From positions 124,001 through 188,000 of the forward strand of contig VOPR01000006.1 in assembly GCA_009594995.1 (NCBI GenBank): DNA of 64,000 nt. Direction: 5' to 3'. Of the stretch, positions 1 through 9,034 are shown in pieces. A program made the translations under genes and the position numbers. The stretch is from Nitrospira sp. GTDB taxonomy: Bacteria > Nitrospirota > Nitrospiria > Nitrospirales > Nitrospiraceae. Positions within the stretch are counted from its first letter, which is position 1. The number at the start of each line of letters is the position of its first letter. The notes beneath the pieces were generated by a model. The model was not told the origin of the DNA and ran no database searches. It worked only from the letters and a program-made list of their open reading frames with translations.

Positions 1-30
1 TTGAAATGGGCTGCCAGCGGCGTTCTCGCT
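1..30. repeat. Partial copy of the inverted-repeat element
   Basis: The first 30 bases resemble the left arm of the element at 7913-8038. Both carry a TGAAAATGG-like word, then a CCAxC/G stretch, then CGTTCTCG. Only this arm is inside the window, so the identification rests on short similarity. Confidence 0.4.
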
Positions 31-47
31 TTACTGAGGGGCCGTTC

Positions 48-1967
48 CTAGCTTGCCGGGCGAAAGCGCAGCGTGAAGGTCGTTCCTGTTCCCTGGTTGC
101 TGGTCACGGCCAAGGTTCCTCCATTATCCTCCACAAGCCGTTTGACGTTGGTGAGGCCGAGGCCGGTTCCGTAGTCCTTGGTCGTGAAAAATGGTTCGAA
201 GATTCTTCCGAGGTGGTCGGGGGCAATGCCGCCTCCGGTATCGGTCACTTCAATTTCGACAGCCCCTCCCTCCCCGCGGCGGGTCGTCAGGGTCAGGGTT
301 CCTCCATCCGGCATCGCTTCCCGCGCATTGATCAGCACATTCATCAGGGCTTCTTTGATCTGTTCAGGGTCGATGTGAATCAAGGGCAGGGCGCGTTCGA
401 ACTGCTGCTCGACGCGGATACGTTCATGCCCGCCTTGTGCTGCCCACTGCCTCAGGGTAGCGCGTAACACGTCTTCGGCGGCACAGTCGGCAAAGTCCGG
501 CGGCTTCTGCCTCGCATAACGGAGAAAGTCGTGGAGGCGCTGCGACAGTTTGTCGACTTCGTCGATGATGTAGCGGGCCATTTCCTGCCGGATCGGTTCT
601 TCCTGCGGTCCCTCCAGTACCACTTGGGCGGAACTCCGGATCACGCCGAGAGGATTGCGCAAGTCGTGCGCAAGCGCGGCCAGAAGTTGTCCGACAGAGG
701 CGAGTTTCTCTTGGCGGATCAATTCATGTTGCTGCGACCTGATGGTGCGCAGATTCTCTTCCAGCACCGCCCGCATGGCCGCGAACGTCGTGGCCAGGTC
801 TTCGATTTCATCGCCGGTCTGGTATTCCTGTGGTAACGGCAGAGTCGCCAGTGAAACGGTGGTGTTGGTCTGAGGCGTCGTCAGGTTGAGTCGCAGCCCC
901 TCCGCTTCCCGCTGGAGCGCGGCCAATGGTTTCACGATCCGGTACCCGGCGACAAATCCAAAAGCCGACAGCACGATCACCAGTCCGAATCCGATCAGGC
1001 CCACGGTGAACAGGAGTGAATAGGTCGGCGCATACGTTTCCTCGGGAGCCTGCCGGACAAAGGCATACCAGCGGGTTCCGTCGAGGCTAAATTGAGTCAA
1101 CGGATGGGTGAATCGGACCGGCGCGGCTCCGACGATCGCGTTGCGTCCGCCATGGGCATCATCATCCGCTACCAGCCACAGGGGGCGATCCAGCGCCAGT
1201 TGATTGATCAGGGCCGAGGGAATCAAGTGGGCAGTCGGCGGCAGCACCGGACAGATTAACGGGGTGCCTTGGGTGTCGAGGAGCATGGCATGGCCCGTGT
1301 TGCCGATATGGATCGGGAGGATCATGTGAGTCAGGAGATTGCGACGAATCACCAGGTCGACCGCTCCCGTAGCGGTACCTCCTGCCGCGTCGAAAACGGG
1401 AACCGCGACATGAAACACGGCGTCGTTGTCGCTGAGCCCAGGGGCTCGCACGACGTTGCTCACATAGGCAGTGCCGGCCGGTGCCTGCATGGCTTCGCGC
1501 CACCACAGTTGGTCTTCCTGGTGCTGTGGCAGAAGCGGATCGGTGGAGGCAATGACCAGCCCGCGCCGGTCGGCAACAGTGACACGCAGGTACTGTCGTG
1601 ATTCACGTGCCCATTCTTCGAGGAAGCGCGCGGTGACGTTGCCGGAGCCAGATTGGTGGCTGAATGGTGAACGGCCGGTTTTTTTCGGGCTGCGATCAGC
1701 CTGCTTGCCTAAGCTTTCCGCCTGCTGATCGGCAATACTGATCGCCAGGCGGGCGGCGTGATCGATTTCATCGTCGACCGCGGTAGCCAATCGAATCGCA
1801 GTGGAGCGGGCAATTTCCTGGAACCCTTCCCCGATCGCCTGTTTAAGGCTGGCGGTGCTGGAGCGGTAGGTGGCCCAGAGCGCGACCATGCCGGGCACGA
1901 TGCCGACAATCAACAGTGCGACGAAAAACTTTCGCTGGAGTCCGCCGGTTCGTCGTGCCGCGCGCAT
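48..1967 (-). CDS. Membrane sensor histidine kinase (dCache-HAMP-HisKA-HATPase)
   Basis: Sensor kinase of 639 residues for the downstream-acting sigma-54 regulator encoded just upstream. A membrane helix (about 14-34) and a second (about 317-343) flank an extracytoplasmic region of about 280 residues that looks like a double-Cache sensor. HAMP and coiled coil follow (about 344-420), then the dimerisation helix with the phospho-accepting His434 in an ALAHDLRNP context. The ATPase domain has the N box (Asn547 in LINARE), D576TGGG and GTGLGL. The regulator stop and this ATG overlap by one base (TGATG), so the pair is translationally coupled. The sensed ligand cannot be told from sequence. Confidence 0.93.
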   Translation of the reverse strand: MRAARRTGGLQRKFFVALLIVGIVPGMVALWATYRSSTASLKQAIGEGFQEIARSTAIRLATAVDDEIDHAARLAISIADQQAESLGKQADRSPKKTGRSPFSHQSGSGNVTARFLEEWARESRQYLRVTVADRRGLVIASTDPLLPQHQEDQLWWREAMQAPAGTAYVSNVVRAPGLSDNDAVFHVAVPVFDAAGGTATGAVDLVIRRNLLTHMILPIHIGNTGHAMLLDTQGTPLICPVLPPTAHLIPSALINQLALDRPLWLVADDDAHGGRNAIVGAAPVRFTHPLTQFSLDGTRWYAFVRQAPEETYAPTYSLLFTVGLIGFGLVIVLSAFGFVAGYRIVKPLAALQREAEGLRLNLTTPQTNTTVSLATLPLPQEYQTGDEIEDLATTFAAMRAVLEENLRTIRSQQHELIRQEKLASVGQLLAALAHDLRNPLGVIRSSAQVVLEGPQEEPIRQEMARYIIDEVDKLSQRLHDFLRYARQKPPDFADCAAEDVLRATLRQWAAQGGHERIRVEQQFERALPLIHIDPEQIKEALMNVLINAREAMPDGGTLTLTTRRGEGGAVEIEVTDTGGGIAPDHLGRIFEPFFTTKDYGTGLGLTNVKRLVEDNGGTLAVTSNQGTGTTFTLRFRPAS

Positions 1968-3352
1968 CAGCCTTGAGGCTGCGACAGGTTATGTTTGGCC
2001 ATACGATACCGCAGCGTGTTGCGAGTAATTTTGAGCAAGCGACTGGCCTCGGAGACATTCCCGCCGCTCTTCGTCAGCGCTTCTTGGAGCATGGCTTTTT
2101 CGACTTCCTCGACCGACAGCCCCAATGAGAGGAGTGAGGGAGTGCCGGTCGTCGTTGCAGCTGGCTGGGGGGAGGAGGCGTTCAACGAAGCCGGGAGATG
2201 CTCGGGCAGAATCGCGTCCTGCTTGCAGGTGATGGTCAGCCACTCGACGACATTGTGAAGTTCCCGCACGTTGCCGGGCCAGGGATACTGTTTCAGAATG
2301 TTCAGCGCGTCGGGGGTAATGCCTTTGATGCGGCTGCCGCGCTCACGGCGAGCCTGGTCCAGAAACTGAGTCAGGATCGGCTCAATGTCTTCCGGCCGTT
2401 CACGCAGAGGCGGCATGCGAAGTTGATACACGTTCAGGCGATAATACAAATCCAGCCGGAAGCGACCGGCCTTGATGAGGTCGGGTAATTCCTGGTTGGT
2501 CGCGGCGATGACCCGTAGATCCACCGGAATACTTCGCACGCCGCCCAGCGGTTCCACCACATGCTGCTCGAGCACGCGCAGGAGTTTGGCTTGCGCCGTC
2601 AGGCTCAACTCGCCGATTTCATCCAGAAACAATGTGCCGCGATCGGCCATCTGAAAGCGGCCCGGTTTGGACTTTTTGGCGTCGGTGAAAGCCCCCTTCT
2701 CGTAGCCGAAGAGCTCAGATTCGAGCAGATGTTCCGGAATGCCGGCGCAGTTCAGCGCCACCATCGGGCCGTGGGCGCGAGGACTGACGAGGTGAATGGC
2801 GCGCGCGAGGAGATCCTTGCCGGTGCCGCTTTCGCCCGTGATCAGCACCGTGGCATCCGTTTGCGCTACTTCGCGGGCAAGCCGTTTCACGAGCTCCATC
2901 TCTTTGGACACGCTGACGATCCGGTCGAATCCGAACTGCTCCTGTAACCCCGCCCGCAGGGTGCGGTTATCCCGGGCAAGTTGGCGGACTTGCAATGCGC
3001 GGGCGATGACAATTTTCAGTTCTTCATTGTCGACCGGTTTGGAAATGTAGTCGTAGGCGCCCTTCTGCATCGCTTCGACGGCCGACTTCACCGTGCCATA
3101 GCCAGTGACGATCAGGACCGGCACATCAGGCACCTGTTGCCGGGCCGCTTCCAGCACGTCCATGCCCGAGACACTGCCCAATTGGAGATCGGTGATGACC
3201 ATGTCGAGGGAGTCGTGGTCATGAAGCAAGCGGATCGCTTCGTCGCCGGAACGCGCCATCAGCAGTTGATACCCGGCGGGTTTCAGCACCAGCTCGAAGA
3301 GCCGCCGCATCCGTTCTTCATCTTCGACGATCAGGAGGGTGGGTGCGTACAT
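1967..3352 (-). CDS. NtrC-family sigma-54-dependent response regulator
   Basis: Response regulator of 461 residues that activates sigma-54 promoters. Receiver domain 1-120: acidic pocket E10-D11, phospho-acceptor Asp55, and the conserved lysine in YISKPVD. AAA+ domain: Walker A GESGTGKD, the GAFTDA form of the sigma-54-contacting GAFTGA loop, and Walker B TLFLDEIG. The C terminus is a Fis-type helix-turn-helix (SEASRLLKITRNTLRYR). The reading frame stays open to 3718, but the receiver fold begins at the ATG at 3352 and the upstream residues overlap queG, so this start was chosen. Cognate kinase is the overlapping gene at 48-1967. Confidence 0.93.
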   Translation of the reverse strand: MYAPTLLIVEDEERMRRLFELVLKPAGYQLLMARSGDEAIRLLHDHDSLDMVITDLQLGSVSGMDVLEAARQQVPDVPVLIVTGYGTVKSAVEAMQKGAYDYISKPVDNEELKIVIARALQVRQLARDNRTLRAGLQEQFGFDRIVSVSKEMELVKRLAREVAQTDATVLITGESGTGKDLLARAIHLVSPRAHGPMVALNCAGIPEHLLESELFGYEKGAFTDAKKSKPGRFQMADRGTLFLDEIGELSLTAQAKLLRVLEQHVVEPLGGVRSIPVDLRVIAATNQELPDLIKAGRFRLDLYYRLNVYQLRMPPLRERPEDIEPILTQFLDQARRERGSRIKGITPDALNILKQYPWPGNVRELHNVVEWLTITCKQDAILPEHLPASLNASSPQPAATTTGTPSLLSLGLSVEEVEKAMLQEALTKSGGNVSEASRLLKITRNTLRYRMAKHNLSQPQG

Positions 3353-3444
3353 GGCCTCGCAACCGGCTGAGGTGGGTCCTCGATGGGCGAGGACGTGAGG
3401 TTGTAGCCTACCACTATCGATGGAGGAGGAACAGGGGGTCTTAC

Positions 3445-4476
3445 TTACCGGGGATCGGTATTCGGTGGTGGCGTGGGGAGCGGACTCCCGGAGGGCGTGG
3501 TCTCGTTGCTGAGTGCCCAGGAGAGGTTGCGTTGGAGCCCGGCATATTTTGCGCGCTTGATCGGGCTCTGTTTGAATGTGGCGGCGAACGTTGGTTCCTG
3601 CATCTCCATCAGGGCGAGCAGTGAAGGTGATCTGGTGAGCAGGGTCGATTGGAACCCAGGCTCGCGAGTCGGTTCGGCCTGAAGGTTGTAAGGGCAGATG
3701 TCGAGGCAATCGTCGCAACCAAATATGCGATTGCCCACTCCGCGCCGGAGCTCCTCGTCGAGCGGCGGCTCGCTGCCGCGCAGCTCAATAGTGAGATAGG
3801 AGATGCAGCGTCCGGCATCCACGACGTAGGGCTCGGTGATGGCCCCGGTCGGGCAGGCTTGGATGCAGAGGGTGCAGCTGCCGCACAGGTCGGTTCCAGG
3901 CTCATCCGGTTCCAACTCCAGGGTCGTCAGAATTTCTCCCAGCAATAGCCAGGAGCCGAACTCCGATGAGACCAGATTGGAATGTTTACCGATCCACCCG
4001 AGGCCGGCTTGCTGGGCCCAGGCCTTCTCCATGACCGGCCCTGTATCGACGTAGGCGCGATTACGGCTGTCCGGAGCCAGCATGGTGACGCGCTCGGACA
4101 GCCGGGCTAAGCGATCACCAAGGATGGTGTGATAGTCGAGTCCCCAGGCATATCGGGCGATACGTCCGTTTCCCTGGCGTTCGTCGGCTCGCTGGTCCGT
4201 GTAGTAGTTCATCCCGACTGAAATTACAGACCGGCAACCGGGCAACACCCGGGCCGGATCAGCCCGTCGTTCCGGGTCACGCGTCATCCAGGCCATGGAG
4301 GCATGGAACCCGTGCCTGAGCCATGCATGCAGTCGATCCAGCAGTCGATTGGGTGAAGGCCGTTCTTCCTGCTCTGGCGTCGGGACGGTACGAGATGGAA
4401 GGGCACTGATGCCGACGATGTCGAAGCGCAGATCACGGGCGGCCCGTTTGATCTGCGCTGTGAGGGACTCTGACAT
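3445..4476 (-). CDS. queG: Epoxyqueuosine reductase QueG
   Basis: Catalyses the last step of queuosine synthesis in tRNA, reducing epoxyqueuosine with cobalamin and two [4Fe-4S] clusters. The 343-residue protein has the catalytic Asp in AYVDTGPVMEKAWA and GWIGKHSN of the cobalamin domain. A first ferredoxin motif CGSCTLCIQACP (about 198-209) and a second CDDCLDICPYN (about 255-265) bind the clusters. The N-terminal extension of the open frame (to 4536) is unlike QueG, and MSESL at 4476 is the natural start. The stop codon of the preceding gene overlaps this ATG as TAATG. No HEAT-repeat tail is present, so it is the short form. Confidence 0.93.
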   Translation of the reverse strand: MSESLTAQIKRAARDLRFDIVGISALPSRTVPTPEQEERPSPNRLLDRLHAWLRHGFHASMAWMTRDPERRADPARVLPGCRSVISVGMNYYTDQRADERQGNGRIARYAWGLDYHTILGDRLARLSERVTMLAPDSRNRAYVDTGPVMEKAWAQQAGLGWIGKHSNLVSSEFGSWLLLGEILTTLELEPDEPGTDLCGSCTLCIQACPTGAITEPYVVDAGRCISYLTIELRGSEPPLDEELRRGVGNRIFGCDDCLDICPYNLQAEPTREPGFQSTLLTRSPSLLALMEMQEPTFAATFKQSPIKRAKYAGLQRNLSWALSNETTPSGSPLPTPPPNTDPR

Positions 4477-4850
4477 TACGGTTTGGCACACTCGAAGCGC
4501 ACCATGAATTGCCCGGTGCAATGGCCGGAATCGCACCGTGTGCAGTGTCCGGTGATACGCGTTTTCCAGTCCGTGCCCTTCTGGTCGAACGTGCAGAAGG
4601 TGCGTCCGGCTTTGGAGATGGTCGTCCAGGGTTTATCTGTTCCGGGAAACTTGGCGATGACGCAGCCGGCCGGAATCGGGACCTGACATTGGTGGGCAGG
4701 ATCACCCTTGGCCATGCCGAAGCTGCAGGAATGCTCGGTGGTGGCGGAGGAATCAGGCGGCGCTTGCGCCTGCCCTTCGTGGGGCTCCAGGCAGAGTGTG
4801 AAGGTGGCGACGGACAGGACACAAACGGTCAGACGGATCAGCCGTACCAT
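4476..4850 (-). CDS. Small cysteine-rich exported protein
   Basis: Predicted protein of 124 residues of unknown function. It starts with a signal peptide (MVRLIRLTVCVLSVATF, cleavage near GQAQA) and has about seven cysteines in the mature part, including CTRCDSGHC, which suggests disulfides or metal binding in the periplasm. The ATG at 4850 follows a GGAG at 4861-4864 and an extended -10 at 4878-4886. An upstream start at 4967 would put 39 unrelated residues before the signal peptide and was rejected. Its stop overlaps the queG start, so the two are co-translated, although a functional link is not obvious. Confidence 0.7.
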   Translation of the reverse strand: MVRLIRLTVCVLSVATFTLCLEPHEGQAQAPPDSSATTEHSCSFGMAKGDPAHQCQVPIPAGCVIAKFPGTDKPWTTISKAGRTFCTFDQKGTDWKTRITGHCTRCDSGHCTGQFMVRFECAKP

Positions 4851-5169
4851 GGTGCGCAGGCTCCGGTGAAAGGCGGCATGGTAGCACAGCTGCCGTTTCT
4901 CCAGCGAACCCCCGCCGAGAGCTCTGGCGGTCGTCAGGCCCGGATGTTTCCGATTCTGTCCGGCCATTGTTCAAAAATCACCGTCGGTGTAGGGGAGAGC
5001 AAGAATCCTGCGAGGCGTAACACTGTGCCAGTACAGGGAAGGGTGGATGGCATGCTAGTTGCGTTAACCATGGCCAACGACGGGCGTGTGGATACGTGTG
5101 CAACGGGACCAGGACATCCCGGCATGACGAAGGACTTCTCGCTTCCCAGGACCGTTTTCTGGTTGCACC
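4851..5169. other. Divergent intergenic region
   Basis: About 320 bases between the queG operon (minus) and the REC-PAS gene (plus). Apart from the minus-strand -10 element at 4878-4886 I see no coding signal, RNA gene or convincing plus-strand promoter. Confidence 0.5.
4878..4886 (-). promoter_or_regulatory. Extended -10 promoter element for the 4476-4850/queG operon
   Basis: On the minus strand the bases read TGC-TACCAT, an extended -10. The predicted start site lies near 4871, about 20 bases before the ATG. The same nonamer precedes lhr at 46991-46999. Confidence 0.45.
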
Positions 5170-5931
5170 ATGGCACAGGAAAAAATTCTCATCGTTGATG
5201 ACGAAGTGGTCGTGGCTGAAGACATCCGGCGTCAGCTCCGCTCGCTTGGTTATGTTGTCGTCGGGGTGGTGGCGTCGGGAAGCGAGGCCGTGCAGTTGGC
5301 CGCGCAACACCGGCCGGACCTGATCCTCATGGACATCAAGCTGAAGGGGCAGATCGACGGAATCGATGCCGCCCGAACGATTCAATCACAGTATGGCATC
5401 CCCGTGATCTATCTGACGGCCTTTTCCGATGAAGAGACGTTGGAGCGGGCGAGACACACGCTGCCGTTGGCCTACCTGATTAAGCCCTTCGTGAGCAGTG
5501 ATTTGCGGGCGGCACTCGAATTGGCACTCTTTCGCCATCGGGTAGCGCGTATTGCCGAACAGCGCGGCCGCTGGCTCGATACCGTCGTGCAGTCGATGGG
5601 AGATGCGGTGGTTACGGTTGATCCGCAGGGAAAGGTGACGTTGCTCAATCCGGCGGCAGAAGGGTTGACCGGATGGTCACAGCCTGATGCCCTTGGACGG
5701 TCGATTCAGGAGGTGATGGTCCTTGTGGATGCTGAGCGTCGAACGCCCCTGTTGAATCCTGCCCTCGTTGTTTTGCAGAAGAGGAACGAAACGGTTCAAC
5801 GCACGCGCCCCTTCCTGCTCATCAGTCGCCAAGGAGCGGAGCGCGTGATCAGCGATAGTGTCGCCTTGATTCAGGATGAACAGGGCGAGTCTTCCGGAGC
5901 GGTGGTGGTCTTTCGTCCCGCCACTTTCTAA
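5170..5931 (+). CDS. Response regulator with REC and PAS domains
   Basis: Signalling protein of 253 residues. The receiver domain (about 5-120) has the D10-D11 acidic pair, phospho-acceptor Asp55 (LILMDIKL) and the lysine in YLIKPF. A PAS domain (about 130-245) begins with LDTVVQSMGDAVVTVD and contains NPAAEGLTGW. There is no kinase, DNA-binding or cyclic-nucleotide domain, so it may pass a signal by protein contact or act as a phosphate sink. The receiver resembles that of CheY-like/PAS hybrid proteins. No Shine-Dalgarno is visible before this ATG. No partner kinase is adjacent. Confidence 0.88.
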   Translation: MAQEKILIVDDEVVVAEDIRRQLRSLGYVVVGVVASGSEAVQLAAQHRPDLILMDIKLKGQIDGIDAARTIQSQYGIPVIYLTAFSDEETLERARHTLPLAYLIKPFVSSDLRAALELALFRHRVARIAEQRGRWLDTVVQSMGDAVVTVDPQGKVTLLNPAAEGLTGWSQPDALGRSIQEVMVLVDAERRTPLLNPALVVLQKRNETVQRTRPFLLISRQGAERVISDSVALIQDEQGESSGAVVVFRPATF

Positions 5932-6137
5932 CGAACTCTCTTCGCTCGCACTCCCTGCGGCCAATCAGTATACTTCTCCTATGATCCTCATGTGGTGGTG
6001 GATTCCGGCTGTGTCGGCATGGCCGGGGTGATCAGGTGTGGAGCACGAATGATCTTCTATCGAAACGTTGAAGGGGTGTGGACATGAGTCGGGAGCTGCA
6101 GCATCCACCGACCCGCCAGGTGCTCCGGTAGAGCCTG

Positions 6138-6740
6138 ATGCGCGCCATGCTACGCCTCATGTCCTTTCTGGTATTTCTATTCGGCTGTGTCGCCGGTCTC
6201 GTGATGGGGCCTGTCGGCCCTTCGCGGGCAGGTGAGGTGGGGTCGGTTCACCTGCTCCGGTCTCTCATCGTGCAGCCGGATCCCGCCGGTGGAGTCAGAG
6301 CGACCGCCACTCTACTCTTCCCTGGTAGTCCGGCCGTGCTCCATTCGATCCTGACCGACTATCACAAGTGGCCGGAGTTGTTCGAGACCAGAATGCGAAT
6401 GGCTGAGGTCGAGGACCGTGGTGGGCATGTTCTGACGGATGTCTATATTTCGCACGCGCTGTTGCCTGGTGAACAACGACTGCTCTGTGAATCGCAGGTG
6501 TTGCCGGGGGGCGGGCTTGTGACCGACCTCAAGGGGGGCGACTTCAAGCAGTATCATCGGGCATGGAAGCTTGAACCGGCAGGGGACGGGACACAGACGA
6601 GGGCGGATTTTGAATTATTGGTCGAGCCAAAGACCATGATCCCCGATTGGTTGATTGCCGTCGCCATGGAGCGGGAGCTCAATGTACATTTTCGAATCGT
6701 GCGGCAGAAGGCGTTGGATCGAGCTACGAAGGAAAAGTGA
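6138..6740 (+). CDS. Exported SRPBCC/START-like protein
   Basis: Protein of 200 residues with an N-terminal hydrophobic signal or anchor (MLRLMSFLVFLFGCVAGL) and a START/polyketide-cyclase-like fold. The pattern in the family, an early strand followed by SILTDYHKWPELFE and late strands ending in a long helix (IPDWLIAVAMERELNVHFRIVRQ), is visible here. Such proteins bind hydrophobic ligands; the ligand here is unknown. The gene end overlaps the convergent thiI end by 17 bases. Start could also be the ATG at 6147; neither has a clear ribosome site. Confidence 0.75.
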   Translation: MRAMLRLMSFLVFLFGCVAGLVMGPVGPSRAGEVGSVHLLRSLIVQPDPAGGVRATATLLFPGSPAVLHSILTDYHKWPELFETRMRMAEVEDRGGHVLTDVYISHALLPGEQRLLCESQVLPGGGLVTDLKGGDFKQYHRAWKLEPAGDGTQTRADFELLVEPKTMIPDWLIAVAMERELNVHFRIVRQKALDRATKEK

Positions 6741-7902
6741 GGGTGGAGAGTTCGGCCTTGTCCACGCCTTGCTTGACGAATGCGCTGATCTCCAGGCCCC
6801 GTTCGATGCGAAGGATGTCCTCCAGCCTGGTTCTGGTGCTCGGATGCAAGGGCACGAAGAGTTTGCAGCAGTCCTGATCCGGTTCGATGGAGGTGGTGAA
6901 GCTCCCGATTTGTTGGGCCTGTTCGGTAATTTCAATCTTATCCATCCCGATCAGGGGGCGAAGCATCGGCAGTTCGGCCGCCTCTTCCACCACCGATAAA
7001 TTCTCCGCCGTTTGTGAGGCCACCTGGCCGAGGCTGTCGCCGGTGACCAGCGCCCAGCAGCCTTCCCGCCGCGCGAGTTCCTGGGCGATGCGCACCATAA
7101 TCCGCCGGTACAGCACCACCCGGAAAGCCGCCGGGGCATTGGCGACGATCTCCTGTTGAATCGGGCCGAACGGCACGATGTAGAGCTTTGAATGGTATTG
7201 ATAAGTCGTCAACAGCTGGACCAACTCCTGGACCTTCTCTTCTGACGCCCGACTGACCAGCGGACGACCGGAAAAATGCACGAAGACCGCTTTGCAGCCG
7301 CGTTTCATCATGCGATAGGCGGCGACAGGGGAGTCGATCCCGCCTGAAATCAGGCAGGCGACCTTTCCGCTCGTCCCCACCGGCATGCCGCCCGGGCCCT
7401 GGATCTTCCTGGCCGAGACATGGGCTTCGTGAGTCAGCAGCTCGATATAGAGTGTGAGGTCCGGTTGTTTGAGTTTAACGGCTTTGCCCGTGACATCGAA
7501 CAGGTATCCACCGACGTCACGCTCGACCTCCATTGAGGTGAGCGGGAGACGTTTGTCTGCGCGCTTGGCCGTCACGCGAAATGAACTAAATGTTTGTTGG
7601 GCAAGCTGCCGCTCGGCCACCTGCTTCAGCACCGTCAAATCCGGCGCGTGCAGATCAAGGGGCACGGATTCAGTCAGCAGAAAATTCGAGATCCCGCACG
7701 TCCGCCGTAACCGCTCAACGACCAGTTCCGGCGACACCTGATCGGGAATGGTCACACGGATGCGGCCTTGCAGCGACTCGACTCGTTTGATCTTCAGATC
7801 ATTCAGCGCCAGGCGGATATTGCGGACGAGCCGCTGCTCGAAAAAATCTCGATTGCGGCCTTTGAGGGCGAGTTCGTGGTAATGGACGATCGCGCAGTGC
7901 AT
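6724..7902 (-). CDS. thiI: tRNA 4-thiouridine synthase ThiI (no rhodanese domain)
   Basis: Adenylates uridine 8 of tRNA for sulfur insertion and in some bacteria also serves thiazole synthesis. The 392-residue protein has a ferredoxin-like N terminus (HYHELALKGRNRDFFE), a THUMP domain (about 60-165) and a PP-loop ATPase with SGGIDSP. The E. coli enzyme is about 480 residues and carries a C-terminal rhodanese domain with the persulfide cysteine; that domain is absent, as in archaeal and many Gram-positive forms, so sulfur must come from another carrier. The 3' end overlaps the convergent SRPBCC gene by 17 bases. The inverted-repeat element lies just upstream. Confidence 0.93.
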   Translation of the reverse strand: MHCAIVHYHELALKGRNRDFFEQRLVRNIRLALNDLKIKRVESLQGRIRVTIPDQVSPELVVERLRRTCGISNFLLTESVPLDLHAPDLTVLKQVAERQLAQQTFSSFRVTAKRADKRLPLTSMEVERDVGGYLFDVTGKAVKLKQPDLTLYIELLTHEAHVSARKIQGPGGMPVGTSGKVACLISGGIDSPVAAYRMMKRGCKAVFVHFSGRPLVSRASEEKVQELVQLLTTYQYHSKLYIVPFGPIQQEIVANAPAAFRVVLYRRIMVRIAQELARREGCWALVTGDSLGQVASQTAENLSVVEEAAELPMLRPLIGMDKIEITEQAQQIGSFTTSIEPDQDCCKLFVPLHPSTRTRLEDILRIERGLEISAFVKQGVDKAELSTLTFPS

Positions 7903-7912
7903 AAGTGGTTAC

Positions 7913-8038
7913 AGGATGCTGAAAATGGCTCCCAACTTCGTTCTCGACTCACCAAAATCCTCAACGTACCGTAAGGGTACGCCTCCGGTTTTGTTTCGTC
8001 TGCGGCCTCGTTGGATAACCATTTTGAGCATTATGTGG
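7913..8038. repeat. Inverted-repeat element between trxB and thiI
   Basis: A roughly 126-base element whose ends are imperfect inverted repeats: AGGATGCTGAAAATGG at 7913-7928 matches the complement of CCATTTTGAGCATTAT at 8021-8036. A central hairpin CGTACC-GTAAG-GGTACG lies at 7965-7981. It carries no gene and has the structure of a REP/MITE-like non-autonomous repeat. The first 30 bases of the window look like the left arm of another copy. Confidence 0.6.
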
Positions 8039-8053
8039 GTGGTTTAGAGAGCT

Positions 8054-8980
8054 TTAGAGAGGATGAAGCGTTGATTCCAGAAACCGCTCGGCGTCGATGG
8101 CGGCCATGCAGCCGGAGCCGGCCGCGGTAATGGCCTGCCGGTACTTTGTATCCTGGACATCGCCTGCGGCAAACACGCCGGCGACGCTGGTGGCCGTGCC
8201 TTGCGAGGTCAGCAGATAGCCCTTTTCGTCCATGGCCAGTTGGCCCTTGAAGAGATCGGTGTTGGGCCGGTGACCGATGGCGACGAAGACGCCGGCACAG
8301 GCGAGGTTCGTGGAGGTGCCGGTGACGATATTCTTGAGGCGGACTCCTGTTACCAGGTCCTGTCCGAGGATGTCTTCCACGACAGAATTCCACGCGAAGG
8401 AGATTTTTTCATTTTTCATCGCGCGGTCTTGCATGATTTTCGATGCACGCAGCTTGTCGCGCCGGTGAACCACGGTGACCGTGCGTGCAAATTTGGTCAG
8501 GAAGGTAGCCTCCTCCAGCGCACTGTCCCCTCCGCCGACAACGACCAAGTCCTGGCCTCGAAAGAAATAGCCGTCGCAGGTGGCGCAGGTCGAGACGCCG
8601 TGCCCGATGAGACGGTGCTCGTTGGGCAATCCGATTTGAAGCGCTGAGGCGCCGGTGGCCAATATGAGGGCTTCTGCCTCGACGGTTTGTTCCCCATCGA
8701 TGGTCAGGCGAAAGGGCCGTTGGGAGAGATCGACCGCTGAGACGTCTCCGGTCAAGAATTCAGTGCCGAAGCGCTCCGCCTGGCCCCGCATTTCCTTCAT
8801 CAACTCGGGACCCATAATCCCCTTGGAGAATCCGGGGTAGTTTTCGACTTCGGTAGTCGTCGTGAGTTGCCCGCCGGACTGCCATCCTTCGATGAGCAGT
8901 GGCGAGAGATTGGCTCTGGCAGCATAGATGGCGGCGGTGAGGCCGGCAGGGCCGGATCCGATGATCACGATGTTGCGCAT
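8054..8980 (-). CDS. trxB: Thioredoxin reductase
   Basis: Flavoprotein of 308 residues that uses NADPH to reduce thioredoxin. FAD-binding [14 protein letters not shown] (about 7-20), redox-active CATCDG (about 133-138), NADPH-binding [10 protein letters not shown] and the C-terminal AAGDVQD FAD motif are all present and in the usual order. Length and motifs match the low-molecular-weight bacterial enzyme. There is no Shine-Dalgarno. An extended -10 (8987-8995) ends six bases before the ATG, so the message is probably leaderless. Confidence 0.95.
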   Translation of the reverse strand: MRNIVIIGSGPAGLTAAIYAARANLSPLLIEGWQSGGQLTTTTEVENYPGFSKGIMGPELMKEMRGQAERFGTEFLTGDVSAVDLSQRPFRLTIDGEQTVEAEALILATGASALQIGLPNEHRLIGHGVSTCATCDGYFFRGQDLVVVGGGDSALEEATFLTKFARTVTVVHRRDKLRASKIMQDRAMKNEKISFAWNSVVEDILGQDLVTGVRLKNIVTGTSTNLACAGVFVAIGHRPNTDLFKGQLAMDEKGYLLTSQGTATSVAGVFAAGDVQDTKYRQAITAAGSGCMAAIDAERFLESTLHPL

Positions 8981-8986
8981 GCGCGG

Positions 8987-8995
8987 ATGCTAACA
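8987..8995 (-). promoter_or_regulatory. Extended -10 of trxB, leaderless start
   Basis: The minus strand reads TGT-TAGCAT followed by six bases and then the trxB ATG at 8980. Transcription should begin at or next to the A of ATG. Same geometry as the promoter at 28522-28530. Confidence 0.55.
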
Positions 8996-9034
8996 CACCG
9001 ACGCCGCGGGGGAAAAGCCGCGTTTCGCAACCGG

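Noticed and set aside
3353..3444. preQ1 or other riboswitch near queG
   Set aside because: No conserved riboswitch structure seen; queG is preceded by a coupled gene rather than a long leader.
3353..3718. N-terminal extension of the sigma-54 regulator
   Set aside because: It overlaps the queG 3' end in another frame and precedes a canonical receiver start.
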